Both the position numbers and the translations under genes were made by a program. From assembly GCA_029202665.1 (NCBI GenBank), contig CP119326.1:496001-560000 (forward strand): a DNA stretch of 64,000 nucleotides, read 5' to 3'. Source of the DNA: Candidatus Brevundimonas colombiensis. Its GTDB lineage: Bacteria; Pseudomonadota; Alphaproteobacteria; Caulobacterales; Caulobacteraceae. The notes beneath the pieces were generated by a model that did no database searches, was not told where the DNA came from, and worked only from the letters and a program-made list of their open reading frames with translations. Shown here piece by piece: positions 1 through 8,075 of the stretch. Each line of letters begins with the position of its first letter. Position 1 is the stretch's first letter.

Positions 1-1811
1 AACTCGTCGTATTCGCCGTATTTGTAGGCCAGGGCCTGGGTGATGGTCAGGTTGGGCAGCGGCCGCCAGACCGCCTCGATCTCCGCGCCCTGGATATGGG
101 ACTTGGGCACATTGATCATCCGGCCCACGCGGCCGGTCTGGGTGTACAGGACGCCCTGAAGCTGCTGGTCGCGGTAGTCGTAGTAGAAGGCGGCGGCGTT
201 GAACTGCAGCTTGCGGTCGAAGAAGCTGGACTTCACCCCGGTCTCATAGGCGATCAGCTCTTCGAACTTGAACGGCTCCAGCTGGTCCGGCAGGCCGCTG
301 TTGTAGGTGGTGAAGCCGCCCGACTTCACCCCGCGCGACACGTTGGCGTAGGCCAGGATGTCGTCGCTGATCGTATATTCGACGCCCAGCTTGCCGGTCC
401 ATTCGCGCATCGACTGCGACTTGGAGGCGGTGGCGTTGGTTCGCGGCGTGGGCGCCAGGACCTGGGTGATGAAGTTGTTCAGCTCGCGGGTCTCGTCCTC
501 GTAGCGCAGGCCGCCGACCAGGGTCAGACGGTCGGTCAGCCTATAGTCCAGATTGCCGAACACGCCGGTGGTCTCGACCTTCTGGCCGTAGGTCGTGCTC
601 ATGTAGAAGCCCAGATTCTTGGCCTGGGAGAAGTCGGAGTAGAAGCCGCCGTCGACGGTTTCATTGGCGTGATAGACGCCGGCCAGCCATTGGGCCCGGC
701 CGCCGGCCGGCGAGGCCAGACGGATTTCCTGCGACGAGGTGTCGATGTCGTTGAAGAAGTAGGTTCCGGCCTCGTTGGAGGCGGTGGCGTCCCAGTCGTT
801 GAACTCCTTGCGTGCAAAGGTCTCGTAGCTGGCGATGGCCGTCAGGGTCGCCCAGTTCAGGTCCTGGTTCAGACGCAGGCTGACGCCCTTGCCTTCATTG
901 TCCCGGAACGGCTTGGCGTCAGCCGAGACGCCGATCAGCTGGGCGAAATAGGGCGAGATCCCCCAGCCCGTGATGCGGTGGGCGGTGTCCATCGGATAGA
1001 CCCGGCCGCCGCCCGAGGTGAAGGGGCTGGTGATCAGGCGCAGTCCCCGTCCGTCCGACTGGTCGCGGCTGTAGTGGACGTTCAGGTCGATGTCGGTCTG
1101 GGCGGTCGGGGTCCAGTTGACGCGCAGGCGGGCGGCCTGGGTGTCCTTGTCGCCCAGGCTTTCGCCGGTGTCGCGATTGTACTGCCAGGCGCCGCCCGAT
1201 TCCGCCGCCACCGACAGACGCGCCGTCAGGTTTTCGGCGACCGGACCGGATAGATAGCCCTCCAGCTTGGCCGCGTCATAGCTGCCGTAGCTCAGGTTCA
1301 AACCGGCGGCGACATGGTCGGTCGGGGAGTTGGTGATGACGCTGACCGCGCCGCCGGTGGTGTTGCGGCCGTAAAGCGTGCCCTGCGGTCCGCGCAGCAC
1401 CTCGATGCGGGCGATGTCGTACAGCAGACCTTGCGTCATCACGCCGTAAGGATAGGCCACTTCGTCGACGTAGATGCCGACGGTCGAGGTGTTGTTGGCG
1501 GCGTAGTCGGTCAGGCCGACGCCGCGGATGCGGAACTGCGGCTGGCCGCCGCCCAGCTGGCTGTCGACCTCCAGGCTGGGCACCGAGTTCTCCAGATCGT
1601 TGACGTTCTCGATGTTGCGATCGTCCAGCGACTCGCCGGAGATGACGGTCAGGGCCAGGCCGACCTTCTGCGAGGACTCGGCGCGACGCTGGGCCGTGAC
1701 GATGACGTCGTCGACCGAGGCGGTCGCGGCCTCGGGCTGGGTTTGAGCGACGGCGGGCAAGGCCGCCAGGGTGAGCGCGGCGACCGAGGCGCCGAGAAGG
1801 AGACGTTTCAT
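1..1811 (-). CDS. TonB-dependent receptor (C-terminus cut by window edge)
   Basis: About 603 codons of an outer-membrane TonB-dependent receptor are visible; the gene runs off the left edge so the end of the barrel is missing. The start at 1811 gives a clear signal peptide (MKRLLLGASVAALTLAALPA, cleavage near AVAQ). A TonB-box-like stretch (DDVIVTAQRRAE) follows, then a plug domain with the motifs RIEVLRGPQGTLYGRNTTGG and RIRGVGLTDYA, then beta-barrel repeats. An ATG three codons upstream (1820) is an alternative start; GGATGG just before 1811 favours the shorter form. The plug resembles that of the receptor at 21149-23440, and both genes lie downstream of a regulator with two TetR regions. 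The substrate cannot be told from the sequence. Confidence 0.93.
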   Translation of the reverse strand, partial: MKRLLLGASVAALTLAALPAVAQTQPEAATASVDDVIVTAQRRAESSQKVGLALTVISGESLDDRNIENVNDLENSVPSLEVDSQLGGGQPQFRIRGVGLTDYAANNTSTVGIYVDEVAYPYGVMTQGLLYDIARIEVLRGPQGTLYGRNTTGGAVSVITNSPTDHVAAGLNLSYGSYDAAKLEGYLSGPVAENLTARLSVAAESGGAWQYNRDTGESLGDKDTQAARLRVNWTPTAQTDIDLNVHYSRDQSDGRGLRLITSPFTSGGGRVYPMDTAHRITGWGISPYFAQLIGVSADAKPFRDNEGKGVSLRLNQDLNWATLTAIASYETFARKEFNDWDATASNEAGTYFFNDIDTSSQEIRLASPAGGRAQWLAGVYHANETVDGGFYSDFSQAKNLGFYMSTTYGQKVETTGVFGNLDYRLTDRLTLVGGLRYEDETRELNNFITQVLAPTPRTNATASKSQSMREWTGKLGVEYTISDDILAYANVSRGVKSGGFTTYNSGLPDQLEPFKFEELIAYETGVKSSFFDRKLQFNAAAFYYDYRDQQLQGVLYTQTGRVGRMINVPKSHIQGAEIEAVWRPLPNLTITQALAYKYGEYDE

Positions 1812-2084
1812 TTTGACCATCCATCGGGCGACGCGCGGGGCCCCCGCCCTCGCGTGTCGATGTGTTTCGGGATGTCGTCGAACAGCCGCTCGATCCACGC
1901 TTTGGTCGAGACGCCTGCGGCCCGGGGGAGGCGAGCCGGATGCGTCTTCGTCGCGTTAGAAAAACAACTGTTCGACAACGATGCCGCAATAGGCCGCGCG
2001 AACTATGCTTTTGTGACGCTTGTGGTAACTGTTTTTGTCAAATGAGCGCCCGACCATCGTCACGGCGGGATAACGCTCGTTCTA
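1812..2084. promoter_or_regulatory. Upstream region of TonB receptor with motif shared with the 23.5-kb locus
   Basis: This 273-bp gap between the two-TetR gene and the receptor has no convincing gene and should hold the receptor promoter. Read toward the receptor it contains ACAGTTGTTTT (plus-strand 1961-1971), also found upstream of the related receptor at 23543-23553. In this copy it sits in GAACAGTTGTT, whose arms AACA and TGTT form a small palindrome. Binding by the adjacent TetR-type protein is an inference. Confidence 0.35.
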
Positions 2085-3335
2085 CTACCCGCTTCGTGCA
2101 ACCAGCAGGCAGGCGCCCGTCTTTAGAGCCTCTTCGTCAAGGGTGCGTCCACGCGCGCAGGCCAGCAGGGCCTCCGCCTTGATCCACAGCGCGAACCGGG
2201 TGGCGGCCAAGCGGTTGAGATCGAACTCGGCCGGCCAGACGCCTGTTCGCTTGTAATAGGTGCCCCCGCCTTCCGGTCCCCGCAGCAGCATGGCCAGGTC
2301 GCGCAACGACGGATCGCGACGGGCCTCGATGCAGATGCTGGCGATCAGGCGGGCGTATCGGACATAGAAGCCTTCGGCTTCCCGGGCGATGGCCACGGTC
2401 GGCGCCATGATCGCGGCCCATCGCTCCAGATCGGCGACGGCCGGGTCGCCCTCGGGCGTATGCCCCGCCAGATGCCCCGGCATGTCGCGGAATACGCTGT
2501 GCCAGACCGCGTCCAGCACAAAATGGCGCATGTCCGGCCAGTGATAGGCGATGGTCGAGGTCGAGGTGGCCGCCACGGCGCTGACCGAACGATTGGTGAT
2601 GGCGGTGATCCCGCCGGCCAGGATCTGGTCGGCGGCGATATCCAGCAGCTTGCGCCGCATGGATTCGGGTTCGGCGCTCTTGGCCGGCGCCTGAGGCAGG
2701 ACCATGACGTCGCGATACCAGAAGGTCGCTGTGGGCGGGCCGTCCGCCAGTCCCAGGGCGCGGTCGATCAGGGCGCCCAGCCCCTCGGCGGCGACCACCC
2801 CATAGTCCGCGCGACCCGACAACGCGCCCGAATAATATTGTTCAAACGTCAGCCAGGCGACCAGGGGCTCGACGAAGGCGTCCAGTCGTGCGTCGCGCGA
2901 TAGATGGCGACGCCAGGCTGCGCACCGCATGGCGTGCCATCGCTCCACCAGGTCCTGCCGCTCCGACGTCGGCTCGGCGTCCAACACAAGACTTTCCCAG
3001 ATGCGGGCGAACCCCGCATCGTCCGCCACCCGATGCCGCAGATAGGTCTGGGTCAGGGCCAACAGGCCGTCACGCTCCAGCGGCAACCCCGCCACCGATC
3101 CGAAGAAGGCGTCGTGAAAGACCGCATCGCGCCGCAACGCCTCTTCGCCCACCGCCTGGATCAGCCCCGACTTGGCCCCGAACAGATTGACGATGACCGT
3201 GGTGCTCTTGCCCACCGCCTGGGCCAGATCGCGCAGGCGCAACCCATGCAGCCCCTCAGCCGCAGCCCGCTCGATGGCTGCATCCAGAATAAGCGCCGCT
3301 TCGGCGGCGCGACTGTTGCTCTGGCTGTTCGACAT
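2085..3335 (-). CDS. TetR-family regulator with two TetR DNA-binding regions in one chain
   Basis: This 416-residue protein is about twice the usual TetR length and carries two TetR-like halves. The first helix-turn-helix is near residues 14-60 (AAIERAAAEGLHGLRLRDLA then VGKSTTVIVNLFGAKSGLI). The second is near residues 228-280 (RRKLLDIAADQILAGGITAI then SVSAVAATSTSTIAYHWPD). Each is followed by a helical ligand-binding-like region. Start 3335 has AGGGACC just upstream. It lies between an MFS gene (60 bp upstream, same strand) and a TonB receptor, which suggests control of uptake. The gene at 23559-24776 has the same two-part design. The fold is predicted from sequence only; the ligand is unknown. 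Confidence 0.85.
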   Translation of the reverse strand: MSNSQSNSRAAEAALILDAAIERAAAEGLHGLRLRDLAQAVGKSTTVIVNLFGAKSGLIQAVGEEALRRDAVFHDAFFGSVAGLPLERDGLLALTQTYLRHRVADDAGFARIWESLVLDAEPTSERQDLVERWHAMRCAAWRRHLSRDARLDAFVEPLVAWLTFEQYYSGALSGRADYGVVAAEGLGALIDRALGLADGPPTATFWYRDVMVLPQAPAKSAEPESMRRKLLDIAADQILAGGITAITNRSVSAVAATSTSTIAYHWPDMRHFVLDAVWHSVFRDMPGHLAGHTPEGDPAVADLERWAAIMAPTVAIAREAEGFYVRYARLIASICIEARRDPSLRDLAMLLRGPEGGGTYYKRTGVWPAEFDLNRLAATRFALWIKAEALLACARGRTLDEEALKTGACLLVARSG

Positions 3336-3395
3336 GGTCCCTGACGCCGGCGTGCGCGGAAAGGCGCCACCTCATGCGGGGTCGGCGCGATGCGA

Positions 3396-4640
3396 TCAAG
3401 CCCGCCGTCGAAACAGCCCCACCACCACGACGGCGCAGGCGAAGCAGGCGGCGGCCGCGATGTAGAGGCCGCGCACGTCGATCTCGGCCCGTTCCAGGAT
3501 CAGGGCGGTGATCGGGGCCAGCGCCTGCGGCAACGCGACCGCCAGATTGTTTAGCCCCATGTCCCGCCCCCGATTGTCCTGGGACGGCAGGGCGTCTGCC
3601 ATCAGCCCCATCTCGACCGAGCCATAGGCGCCCTGCCCCAGGCCATAGGCGGCGAAGGCGATCACCACGACGATCCACGACTGGGTCAGGGCTAGGACGA
3701 CCGTCGCGGCGCACAGCAGGACCGCCCCGACCAAGGCCACGGGCTGGCGGCGGCTGATGCGCCGGCCGAACAGGGCGACCAGACCGGCGACGATCACCAC
3801 GCCGCCGAACCCCACGCCGGTCAGCAGGGCGTGGGCGCTCTCGGGCGTGCGGCCGGGCCAGCCGACGGCATCGGTGATGAAATAGAGCAGATAGGCGCTG
3901 ACGAAGGCGTAGCCCGTCGCGATCAGGAGCCGACAGGTCCACACCACCACGAAATTGCGCGACCGGAACGGAGCGAAGAAACCCCCTCGCCCCGCGTGCG
4001 GTTCGGACGTCGCAGCCTGCGGGCGGTCCGTCGCGGCGGGCTCGTCATAGACGATCAGGAACAGGGCGGCGGCGGCCAGCAGAACGCCGCCCAGCAGCGC
4101 CAGCCGCCCCGGCTCGTGCTGCGGCCCCAGGGCCATCAGGCTGGACCCCAGGGCGACGGCCAGAGGATAGGACAGGCCCATCAGGGCCGAGGCGGTGCTT
4201 CGCAGGGCCAGCGGCACCCGCTCGGCGAACACGGCCGAGAGCGGCGCCATCAGGACGTTGAACGCCAGCTGGAAACCAATGATGGCCCAGACGAACTGGT
4301 CCGCCGTCGACGACCGCCAGATGCCGACATAGCTCAGCACCGTCAGGACGGCGCCCAGGGCGATCCAGGGCCGGCGGCGGCCGAACCGCGAGCGCGTCCG
4401 GTCGCTGATCGCGCCCATGACGATGTTGGCCCCGGCCGCCGTGATCGCGCCCCAGACCATGGCCCGACTCAGGATCTCGGTCTTGGCCCGGGCGTCCAGA
4501 TGGCTGGCGTGCAGCGGCGCGACGACCTGGAACAGGGGCGCAAGGCCGATGAAGGCGGCGAGAAAAAGCAGGAGATAGGCCGCCACGACGATGGGCGTGC
4601 GGCGGGTCTCAGACCGGCTGGAAACGTCACCCTCCTCCAT
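3396..4640 (-). CDS. MFS transporter, sugar-type
   Basis: This 414-residue inner-membrane protein has about twelve hydrophobic segments and the loop motif GAISDRTRSRFGRRRPW, typical of the MFS/GPH carriers that move sugars with H+ or Na+. The C-terminus ends in a basic tail (LFRRRA). It is divergent from the GH9 glucanase gene, and the 204-bp gap between them contains a LacI-type palindrome at 4747-4760, so import of a glucan breakdown product is the simplest proposal. It could instead belong with the two-TetR gene 60 bp downstream, because the second two-TetR gene also has an MFS neighbour. Start ATG at 4640. Confidence 0.85.
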   Translation of the reverse strand: MEEGDVSSRSETRRTPIVVAAYLLLFLAAFIGLAPLFQVVAPLHASHLDARAKTEILSRAMVWGAITAAGANIVMGAISDRTRSRFGRRRPWIALGAVLTVLSYVGIWRSSTADQFVWAIIGFQLAFNVLMAPLSAVFAERVPLALRSTASALMGLSYPLAVALGSSLMALGPQHEPGRLALLGGVLLAAAALFLIVYDEPAATDRPQAATSEPHAGRGGFFAPFRSRNFVVVWTCRLLIATGYAFVSAYLLYFITDAVGWPGRTPESAHALLTGVGFGGVVIVAGLVALFGRRISRRQPVALVGAVLLCAATVVLALTQSWIVVVIAFAAYGLGQGAYGSVEMGLMADALPSQDNRGRDMGLNNLAVALPQALAPITALILERAEIDVRGLYIAAAACFACAVVVVGLFRRRA

Positions 4641-4746
4641 CGAACGGCTCTTCTCCCTATGCCACGGCGCTCCTGATCGTTGCTAGGGCGATCATGGCGC
4701 GGTCACGGGGCGTGCCTGCAACATAAAGCGATCACCGCACCTCTTG

Positions 4747-4760
4747 TGACAACGCTGTCA
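4747..4760. promoter_or_regulatory. LacI-type operator before GH9 and MFS genes
   Basis: TGACAACGCTGTCA is a palindrome with one mismatched pair and a central CG, the layout usual for LacI-family operators. It differs by one base from the perfect copy at 10718-10731. It lies 85 bp before the GH9 GTG start and 107 bp before the divergent MFS start, so it could control both. The LacI gene at 10754 is the obvious candidate regulator (inference). Confidence 0.7.
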
Positions 4761-4844
4761 GATGATAGTCTTTTCGTAAAGGCGGGCGGCGCGACGACGT
4801 GGGCCGCTTGCATCAGAAACGACAGAGTCTTGAGGGAGGCTGGG

Positions 4845-6701
4845 GTGAAGAAGAGATTTGCGGCGGGCGTGGCGGCGGCGGCCTTGGCGAGCGCGTTCGG
4901 GACGGCCCAGGCCGAACCGGAGGCCGGCGCCGTGCGGATGAGCCAGGTCGGGTTCGAGACCCAGGGGCCCAAGATGGCGACGGTCGAGGATGGGGCCGCC
5001 CGCCCCCTGCCCTGGCGCATCGTGGATCGGTCGGGCGCCAGCGTGGCCCAGGGCACGTCCAAGGTGTTCGGCCAGGACGCCGCCTCGGGCCAGGCCGTGC
5101 ATACGGTCGATTTCCACACGCTGCAGACGGACGGCGAGGGCTATCGGCTGATCGTGGGATCGCACGAAAGCCGGCCCTTCTCGATCCAGCAGCATCCGCA
5201 CGCCCGGCTGAAATACGACGCCCTGGCCTATTTCTATCAGAACCGGGCGGGCGTGCCGATCCTGGCGGCCCATGTCGCGCGCCCCGATCTGGCGCGGGCG
5301 GCGGGCCATCCGCACGAGGTGGCGGCCTGTTTCAAGGGAGCGGATACGGCCGGGGTCGTCTGGCCCGGATGCGACTATACGCTGGACGTCACGGGCGGCT
5401 GGTACGACGCCGGCGACCACGGCAAATATGTCGTCAACGGCGGGATTTCCGTCTGGATGCTGCTGAACGCCTATGAGCGGGCGATGACGCGCAAGGGTCC
5501 GGGCGCGGACGCCTTCGCGGACGGCAAGGCCAGCATCCCGGAGGCCGGAAACGGCGTCAACGACCTGGTGGACGAGGCCCGCTACGAGATCGAATTCCTG
5601 CTGAAGATGCAGATTCCCGACGGGGTGAAGGCCCAGGTTCCGCTCGGCGCCCAGACGCCGGGCCAGCCGCTGACCCTGACCGAGATCGACGCCGGCGGCA
5701 TGGTCCATCACAAGGTCCACGACGCCCAGTGGACCGGCATTCCGCTGGCCCCGGCCGACGATCCCCAACCCCGCCTGCTCTATCCGCCCAGCACCGCGGC
5801 CACCCTCAATCTCGCGGCGGTCGGCGCCCAGTGCGCGCGCATCTGGCGCGAGATCGACCCGGCCTTCGCGCGACAGTGCCTGACTGCGTCCCAGCGCGCC
5901 TTCCGCGCCGCCCTGCGCAATCGCGACGTCCGGGCCGGCGAACATTTCGCGGGCGGCGGCGCCTATGGCGACCAGGACTTCTCGGACGAGTTCTACTGGG
6001 CCACGGCCGAGCTGTTCGCCACGACCCGCAATCCGGCCTATCTGACCGCCCTGAAGACCTCGCCCTATTATCTGGGCGGGCCGATCTCGGGCCGCAGCGC
6101 GACGGGCGATCCGGGCTATTCGTGGACGGCGGCGCTGGGGTCGCTGACCCTGGCCACCGTGCCAGACGCCCTGCCGGCGGACGATCTGGTCACCGTGCGC
6201 GCCAATATCGTCGCGGCCGCCAAGTCCTATGTCGACGCCGGCTATGGCCAGGGCTACGGCCTGCCGGTCGCGGGCGAGCGCTACGAATGGGGGTCGAACG
6301 GCGCCCTGATGAGCCGGGCGGTCGTTCTGGGCTCGGCCTTCGACTATACGGGCGACTGGAACTATCGGAACGCCGTGATCGCCGCGCTGGACTATGTGCT
6401 GGGCCGCAACCCGCTGGATCGGTCCTATGTGACGGGCTACGGCGACCGGCCGTTCCAGAACCCGCACCATCGGTTCTGGGCGCATCAGGCGAACCCGGCC
6501 TATCCCCTGCCCCCGGCGGGCGCCCTGTCGGGCGGGCCGAACAACCAGGCCATGATCGACGATGTGGCCAAGACCCTGGTCGGCAAATGCGCGGCCCAGA
6601 CCTGCTGGGCCGACGACATCAATGCCTATGCGCTGAACGAGGTGGCCATCAACTGGAACGCGCCCCTGGTCTGGGTCGCCGCCTTCATCGACGATCACTG
6701 A
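4845..6701 (+). CDS. Glycoside hydrolase family 9 (endoglucanase/cellodextrinase), secreted
   Basis: This 618-residue secreted beta-1,4-glucanase is predicted to cut cellulose or mixed-linkage glucan. GTG at 4845 is chosen because GGGAGG stands five bases before it and the protein then opens with a signal peptide (VKKRFAAGVAAAALASAFGT, cleavage near AQA). An Ig-like CelD N-terminal domain follows (VRMSQVGFETQGPKMATV), then the GH9 barrel with the catalytic-base motif GGWYDAGDHGKYVVNG, the QNPHHRFWAHQ motif, and the acid/base region NEVAINWNAPLVW near the C-terminus. These key residues all look intact. It lies downstream of a LacI-type operator and opposite an MFS transporter, and together with the GH3 gene forms a glucan-degrading pair. 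Confidence 0.93.
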   Translation: MKKRFAAGVAAAALASAFGTAQAEPEAGAVRMSQVGFETQGPKMATVEDGAARPLPWRIVDRSGASVAQGTSKVFGQDAASGQAVHTVDFHTLQTDGEGYRLIVGSHESRPFSIQQHPHARLKYDALAYFYQNRAGVPILAAHVARPDLARAAGHPHEVAACFKGADTAGVVWPGCDYTLDVTGGWYDAGDHGKYVVNGGISVWMLLNAYERAMTRKGPGADAFADGKASIPEAGNGVNDLVDEARYEIEFLLKMQIPDGVKAQVPLGAQTPGQPLTLTEIDAGGMVHHKVHDAQWTGIPLAPADDPQPRLLYPPSTAATLNLAAVGAQCARIWREIDPAFARQCLTASQRAFRAALRNRDVRAGEHFAGGGAYGDQDFSDEFYWATAELFATTRNPAYLTALKTSPYYLGGPISGRSATGDPGYSWTAALGSLTLATVPDALPADDLVTVRANIVAAAKSYVDAGYGQGYGLPVAGERYEWGSNGALMSRAVVLGSAFDYTGDWNYRNAVIAALDYVLGRNPLDRSYVTGYGDRPFQNPHHRFWAHQANPAYPLPPAGALSGGPNNQAMIDDVAKTLVGKCAAQTCWADDINAYALNEVAINWNAPLVWVAAFIDDH

Positions 6702-6733
6702 AAAAGAGCCCCGTCGCGGCGGCGCGGCGGGGC
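6701..6733 (-). terminator. Terminator between GH9 and antiporter genes
   Basis: GCCCCGTCGC (6708-6717) pairs with GCGGCGGGGC (6724-6733), with one G-T pair and a six-base loop. On the minus strand the hairpin is followed by TCTTTTT, so it suits the antiporter transcript best. It may also stop GH9 transcription from the other side. Confidence 0.65.
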
Positions 6734-6740
6734 GGCTTTC

Positions 6741-8048
6741 TCAGGCCCTGGGCGTGAGGCCGGGCGGCGGGGCCGTATCGTGCTCCGCCTCGTCCAGACC
6801 GGCCAGTTCGCCCCGCTCGCGCGCCTTTCGGCCATAGACGGCCTCGAACAGGGGCGAGGCCATCAGGGTGGTGCAGATGGCCATCAGCACCAGGATGGAG
6901 AACAGGGCCGGACCGATGACGCCGCGCTGCAGGCCGATGTTGATGATGATCAGCTCCATCAGTCCGCGCGCATTCATCAGGGCGCCGATGCCCAGGGCCG
7001 TGGGATTGTCCTGACCCGTCAGGCGCGCGGCGGCCCAGCAGGCCCCGCCCTTGGCCAGGACGGAGCCGATCAGGATGACGCCCGTCACCGCAACCAAGCC
7101 CAGATTGTCGACCAGGGTCAGCTGGGTGTTCAGACCTGAGAAGGTGAAGAACATGGGCAGGAGCAGCAGGACCACCAGCGGCTCAAGCTGACGCCGCACC
7201 TCCTGGCCGAGCAGGCCGCGCGGCATGGCCACGCCCAGGATGAAGCCGCCGAAGACGGCGTGTATCCCCACCGCATCCATGGCCCATGCGCTGAGCATGA
7301 ACAGGATCAGCACAATCCCCAGCACGGTCGGGCCGACACGTCCTTCGCGCTCGACCATCCGGCCCAGCGGGGCCAGCAACCTAGGCCCCATCGTCAGGAC
7401 GAGCAGGGCGAAGGCGCCGCCGCCCGCGATGGCCTTGACCGCCACCATCGGTCCCGCACCGAAGCTGGCCAGGACAACGGCCAGAACACACCAGGCGCCC
7501 GCGTCGTCTATGGCGCCGGCCGCCAGCGACAGCGAGCCCAGTCGCGTGCCGCTGAGACCCCGCTCGTGGATGATGCGGGCCAGCATCGGAAAGGCGGTGA
7601 TGGAAATGGCCGCGCCCATGAACAGCATGGCCTGCCACGTCGCGATCCCGGCGCCGAACAGGCCCATTGAGACCAGCCAGGGCGCGATGGCGACGGCGAC
7701 CAGGAACGGCGCGGCCATGCCCGCCAGCGACACGGCGGCCGCGCTTCTGGCGTTGGCCTGGAAATGATCGCGCCGGAAGCCCAGACCTACTAGGAACATA
7801 TAGAGGCCGACGCCCAGCTGGCCGCCGACGAACAGGACCGAACGCGACTCCTTGGGGAACAGGGCCGCCTGCAGATCAGGCCACGCAAGCCCCAGCAGCG
7901 ACGGCCCCAGGATCACCCCGGCGATCATCTCGCCGACCACCTGGGGCTGGCCCAGATAGCGTTTGGCCAGCCAGCCGACGATGCGGCAGGCGGCGATGAC
8001 GATCGCCATCTGCAGGAAGAAGGCGACGCTCAGTTCGGCATTCGTCAT
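6741..8048 (-). CDS. Cation/proton antiporter (CPA2 family)
   Basis: This 435-residue inner-membrane protein has about twelve membrane segments and motifs of the monovalent cation:proton antiporter-2 family: GQPQVVGEMIAGVILGPS in the first helices, SITAFPMLARIIHERG, GAIDDAGAW with the transport-type acidic pair, and AMPRG near the middle. It ends after the twelve-helix core, with no RCK/TrkA-N nucleotide-binding domain. AGGGGG precedes the ATG at 8048. It starts 27 bp after the GH3 gene on the same strand and probably shares its transcript. An antiporter in a glucan locus is unusual; supporting ion- or proton-coupled sugar uptake is only a guess. Confidence 0.9.
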   Translation of the reverse strand: MTNAELSVAFFLQMAIVIAACRIVGWLAKRYLGQPQVVGEMIAGVILGPSLLGLAWPDLQAALFPKESRSVLFVGGQLGVGLYMFLVGLGFRRDHFQANARSAAAVSLAGMAAPFLVAVAIAPWLVSMGLFGAGIATWQAMLFMGAAISITAFPMLARIIHERGLSGTRLGSLSLAAGAIDDAGAWCVLAVVLASFGAGPMVAVKAIAGGGAFALLVLTMGPRLLAPLGRMVEREGRVGPTVLGIVLILFMLSAWAMDAVGIHAVFGGFILGVAMPRGLLGQEVRRQLEPLVVLLLLPMFFTFSGLNTQLTLVDNLGLVAVTGVILIGSVLAKGGACWAAARLTGQDNPTALGIGALMNARGLMELIIINIGLQRGVIGPALFSILVLMAICTTLMASPLFEAVYGRKARERGELAGLDEAEHDTAPPPGLTPRA

Positions 8049-8075
8049 CGCGCGGCCCCCTGCCCCGAATGCGCC

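Noticed and set aside
4758..6698. Long antisense frame of 646 codons opposite GH9
   Set aside because: It overlaps the GH9 gene with intact catalytic motifs and looks like a high-GC frame shadow without a signal or domain.
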